Part shown: positions 16,001-16,526 of the stretch, piece after piece | How positions within the stretch are numbered: position 1 is the first letter of the stretch | Layout: every line of letters begins with the position of its first letter | From: Bacillota bacterium | GTDB taxonomy: Bacteria; Bacillota; Clostridia; Lutisporales; Lutisporaceae | Length of the DNA stretch: 16,526 nucleotides | Assembly: GCA_023230985.1 (NCBI GenBank) | Contig: JALNWH010000038.1 | Location: forward strand, 1-16,526 | Direction: 5' to 3' | The notes under the pieces: model-generated | Databases searched by the model: none | Seen by the model: only the letters and a program-made list of their open reading frames with translations | What the model was told of the DNA's origin: nothing | Translations under genes and position numbers: made by a program

Positions 16001-16526
16001 TGTTAAGCCGGGTTTGTTGGACAAGACTGCACCGGAAATTGAAGATATATATGTAAAACTCCATGATCCCTTTAGGGCAGAAGCTATTTTAAAAATAGCC
16101 GAAAAGGATGCCGATGACACTATTGTTACCAATAGAACAGGTATTGTTAAATATGATAATAGTACCTATGGATATATGACCGGCAGCAATGAAACTGTTA
16201 TATTTTACTATCATGATTCAGTGGGTAATAGTGATGAGAAGTCTATACAAACAGCAGGTCTTGATGAATATGCACCGGAGCTAATCGGGCTTACCTGGTC
16301 TCCGGAGGGGACAGACAACGATACGCTAGGTATTCAAAACCCACCAACTAAACTTATGAAAGGAAGCCTATTAGCCCAACTGACTATTAAAAATCAACTT
16401 TCAAGTGTGAAACTTATTAATAATGAAAACAAGGATGTTAAGCTTAGTTTTACAGATAAGAAAATAAATCTGATTTTTAACGAAAATGCTGAAGTAACAT
16501 TAGAGATTACCTCACCAAATAATAAA
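9903..16526 (+). CDS. Gene D: giant secreted multi-domain bacterial-Ig-like protein, intact paralogue of gene A (runs off the right edge)
   Basis: I translated this frame by hand from ATG 9903 to the last base and found 2,208 codons and no stop. GAGG (9891-9894) lies 8 bases before the start. Residues 1-32 are a signal peptide like that of A. Residues about 40-250 form a distinct beta-rich domain with six cysteines (86, 172, 208, 220, 222, 248) and a histidine cluster (151, 156, 157). SbsA-like Ig motifs FSEPM (270-274) and FSEKM (446-450) follow. Ig-like module starts are TPP (569), DKTPP (712), DTYAP (1233), DTTEP (1502), DKLAP (1888), DKTAP (2040) and DEYAP (2121). Residues about 854-1230 form an aromatic-rich region without recognised domains. 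From residue 1433 it aligns with gene A; by that alignment about 1.1 kb is missing beyond the window, giving roughly 2,580 residues. Probably a surface or secreted binding protein; no catalytic motif was recognised. Confidence 0.85.
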   Translation, partial: MRKSTKKLISTVLLNVMLLSIILPCITVPVEAAGDDAPAPYYWLAKGLPKSVFEPIITPQMWDSTPYKNQLLKTDWGSNLVATANCNSSYNLNYGNYKSRLRYTHQYWHDKDEKTPWYANFKWDLSPYAKQLVANQELTMYLEARLAADNHNNFIHHRGEMRNDRAQIEVTCGRNQGSFLFLGGIINAHTDADEVFYTHSEEFKLPECDYVNFTLGGNACGCGSSKVKNTIIALVDEKPPTVKEAKICDENGNSLNHISSGKKGRVAIVFSEPMRFANHEPEPYTINLDLYDRKTESLIVDTKLPATLVSLDKDTLYFEFKVPDEIDDDPTDVYIRSVSKDQPDTIFASDARFDLVSIAKYDRGKTIHVNTLELSGGVGIENINRAKSAITDLAGNSVTWNKAVPVNKAFLDGLAPKVESIELKLIDNKVPTYAGVGSKIVVTMFFSEKMKFLEDSHGDSKDNIKVILNLSDDKGPIVLDFKEAYEVKNSVNRPAVTAVEFWPCEINKNLSLQSGDEVKVAKIMLDKGVTDLSDNRVDNTVEDDINKYILFINSGDIPIPDQEIKLDVTPPVVNEGGIVPTSVTDDGFTYLFDITDSGSEVTGKKGKFAWVDKSEYKDFKFNNVGKTFLYALSSDGSAPEEEHFKTGTISAGDNIYYEEFNQIEGNNYLHIKIEDASDILMLESELHIIAMDRLENESEVKELEIKEKFLSDKTPPTVEMGKHYFTIDGTNIELHVPVVVRDKTGVKEIYYKWENDIDKAFGLENQSEVYASQSLTISKTVSQEVYGTDSLTVYAMDIAENSGVEEDLYEYDDALEDEEMTQNDKYYQKRNYNYNTEAPVSDLGPNQRDPKDLDIIGPSLFIDRPKTSGIHNNATTAIIVRNPFVVFENNIWEHFVYFLDSDGASLKEDGEYIDFFDKYRKMTEEDWTDDNLAGWYTGNFLKYEKLFHTKPLSEYGFNTSKDEPKTSKEQFAAIFGHINLDKSRWHHYRDLEIRVITVAKKINVDSIEWWDWEKETEGLNVYEILAKDGVGLNEDFPNKTYIKMRSADPLGIDEIDYYGPAIPRLYDGYKFLLDDYEEIETYTIDGKKVHWFRPDIHGINTEYNKNKDLNEKPVTVSLEEANGLKIPFAFNDGHVIFDYDDINEAESELKLYYTGNQVSGINFEATEENLVYTAPIYAKYGTQYFTLSVNQENVKKFKTGYYALVASMATKSKDVNGEPFSRQDLLVSDLFIDTYAPAKDDFILSLQGSYGDKNREITTSVTGQLVGSVGSGMDWEIIIEQEGTESQNSRNDEEYSSYPNLEAYKIDMDGMYWIKVWNPDVKDSEEKAQWQHYTKDYKLKFIDAKDDDYVAYDEGNKIAYAPVINGEKNIMQYQFCSYNGVPGSIGQFTLLAGDANKKPSFEIWRSHEEGTPAKSVVIGPTDIETDNFIEGYGLLIKDGINWRPVVETEARVFTYEEIDENDDTVIVETMNYVIFQNGNYKYYIYDDYGMTGEEEIEIKNIDTTEPTIAISGVDFANGILKFTATVTDDYSLDGGSLLVKFGGGLAQDSHLEKLDKVDETENSDVYISIPLDSDKVSQDVFRKAGVYKLTVEDADDGKEKTVKIEMVIGNVPENSDSVVYLDAIDSVGNKLDENSFVEVWSFDKEYEYAPVIVKAYWNIGESMVYLNFNIPVKLLSHNLADSDYGISVPTTISANGIYTIEYTDIFGDTYSEFVEIELDELDLGLDIQYNTALTKENIELKLKTSDSKVNITEIKVDGVVQNGLSLPKQELEIEIEENCIVYVTIEKDGGAFRTQAIRIDNIDKTKIVAELIWTYEEGKEEDIVGETTTAPVSVTVAGNKPLIGDLTYTFANGATKNTTHTFTYSDEVGNTGSITATLRHNINFTVVDKLAPGVDIKVYFKTFEAYNQGLSGSAGNFNLSNIDEEPPEGIEDSPTNYSKETGSPIDWNNEDDINIKSQAVRMDLKITDQSATKVFIKSTNSPPQYSDAASNKVDKAELIGNSIFIDTTGETDITPQDFYIFVVDEKDNWTTFLVKPGLLDKTAPEIEDIYVKLHDPFRAEAILKIAEKDADDTIVTNRTGIVKYDNSTYGYMTGSNETVIFYYHDSVGNSDEKSIQTAGLDEYAPELIGLTWSPEGTDNDTLGIQNPPTKLMKGSLLAQLTIKNQLSSVKLINNENKDVKLSFTDKKINLIFNENAEVTLEITSPNNK
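11627..11633 (+). repeat. G7 homopolymer inside gene D
   Basis: Seven Gs in the codons GAG-GGG-GGG (residues 575-577), just after the VTPPVV module start. A run of this length is unusual in such AT-rich coding DNA. Gene D is in frame at the observed length; loss or gain of one G would truncate it. Confidence 0.8.
14199..16526 (+). repeat. Direct repeat, right arm copy 2 (paralogous to 483-2819)
   Basis: Encodes residues 1433-2208 of gene D and aligns with gene A almost without gaps. In 15564-15668 the 35 encoded residues are identical to those of 1863-1967, although eight bases differ, all silent. Confidence 0.85.

Noticed and set aside
365..16526. Insertion sequence, CRISPR array, tRNA or rRNA genes
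   Set aside because: No transposase frame, terminal inverted repeats, regular short repeats with spacers, or RNA gene folds were seen anywhere in the window.

Overview
The window reads as a chromosomal segment of a low-GC, Gram-positive, probably anaerobic bacterium (Firmicutes, most likely Clostridia). The reasons are AT-rich codon use, dominance of AGA/AGG arginine codons in the large genes, strong AGGAGG ribosome binding sites, Gram-positive type signal peptides, and the tail of an anaerobic-type cobaltochelatase (CbiK) at the left edge. This assignment is an inference. All genes supported lie on the + strand.

Layout: (1) 1-160, C-terminus of CbiK, followed by two hairpins that could end its transcript (159-191 and 232-275). 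(2) 365-3944, 'gene A', a secreted multi-domain bacterial-Ig-like protein broken just after its signal peptide: the signal peptide is in one frame and the remaining 1.15 kb of codons are in another. (3) 3957-9501, 'gene B', starting 12 bases after A, a second large exported protein. It is broken by a +1 shift in a T8 run (4577-4584) and by an in-frame TGA (7390-7392), so it appears as three ORFs. (4) 9552-9854, 'gene C', a 100-residue two-helix membrane protein with distinctly higher GC and CGN arginine codons. (5) 9903 to the right edge, 'gene D', a giant secreted protein, open for 2,208 codons without a stop and running out of the window. Because it has no stop inside the window it is easy to miss.

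A and D are paralogues. A equals the signal peptide of D joined to the part of D starting at about residue 1433. The 1,393 residues between are missing from A, and the junction lies in a short imperfect repeat where a deletion would be out of frame. A single event therefore explains both the missing domains and the frameshift. A-B looks like a decaying copy of a two-gene module of giant secreted proteins, while D is intact as far as can be seen and may be followed outside the window by an intact partner of B. No LPXTG motif or SLH domain is visible in the ends of A or B. The function of the giant proteins is not known to me; Ig-like, SbsA-like, IPT/TIG-like and FnIII-like segments point to cell-surface or extracellular binding, and nothing catalytic was recognised.
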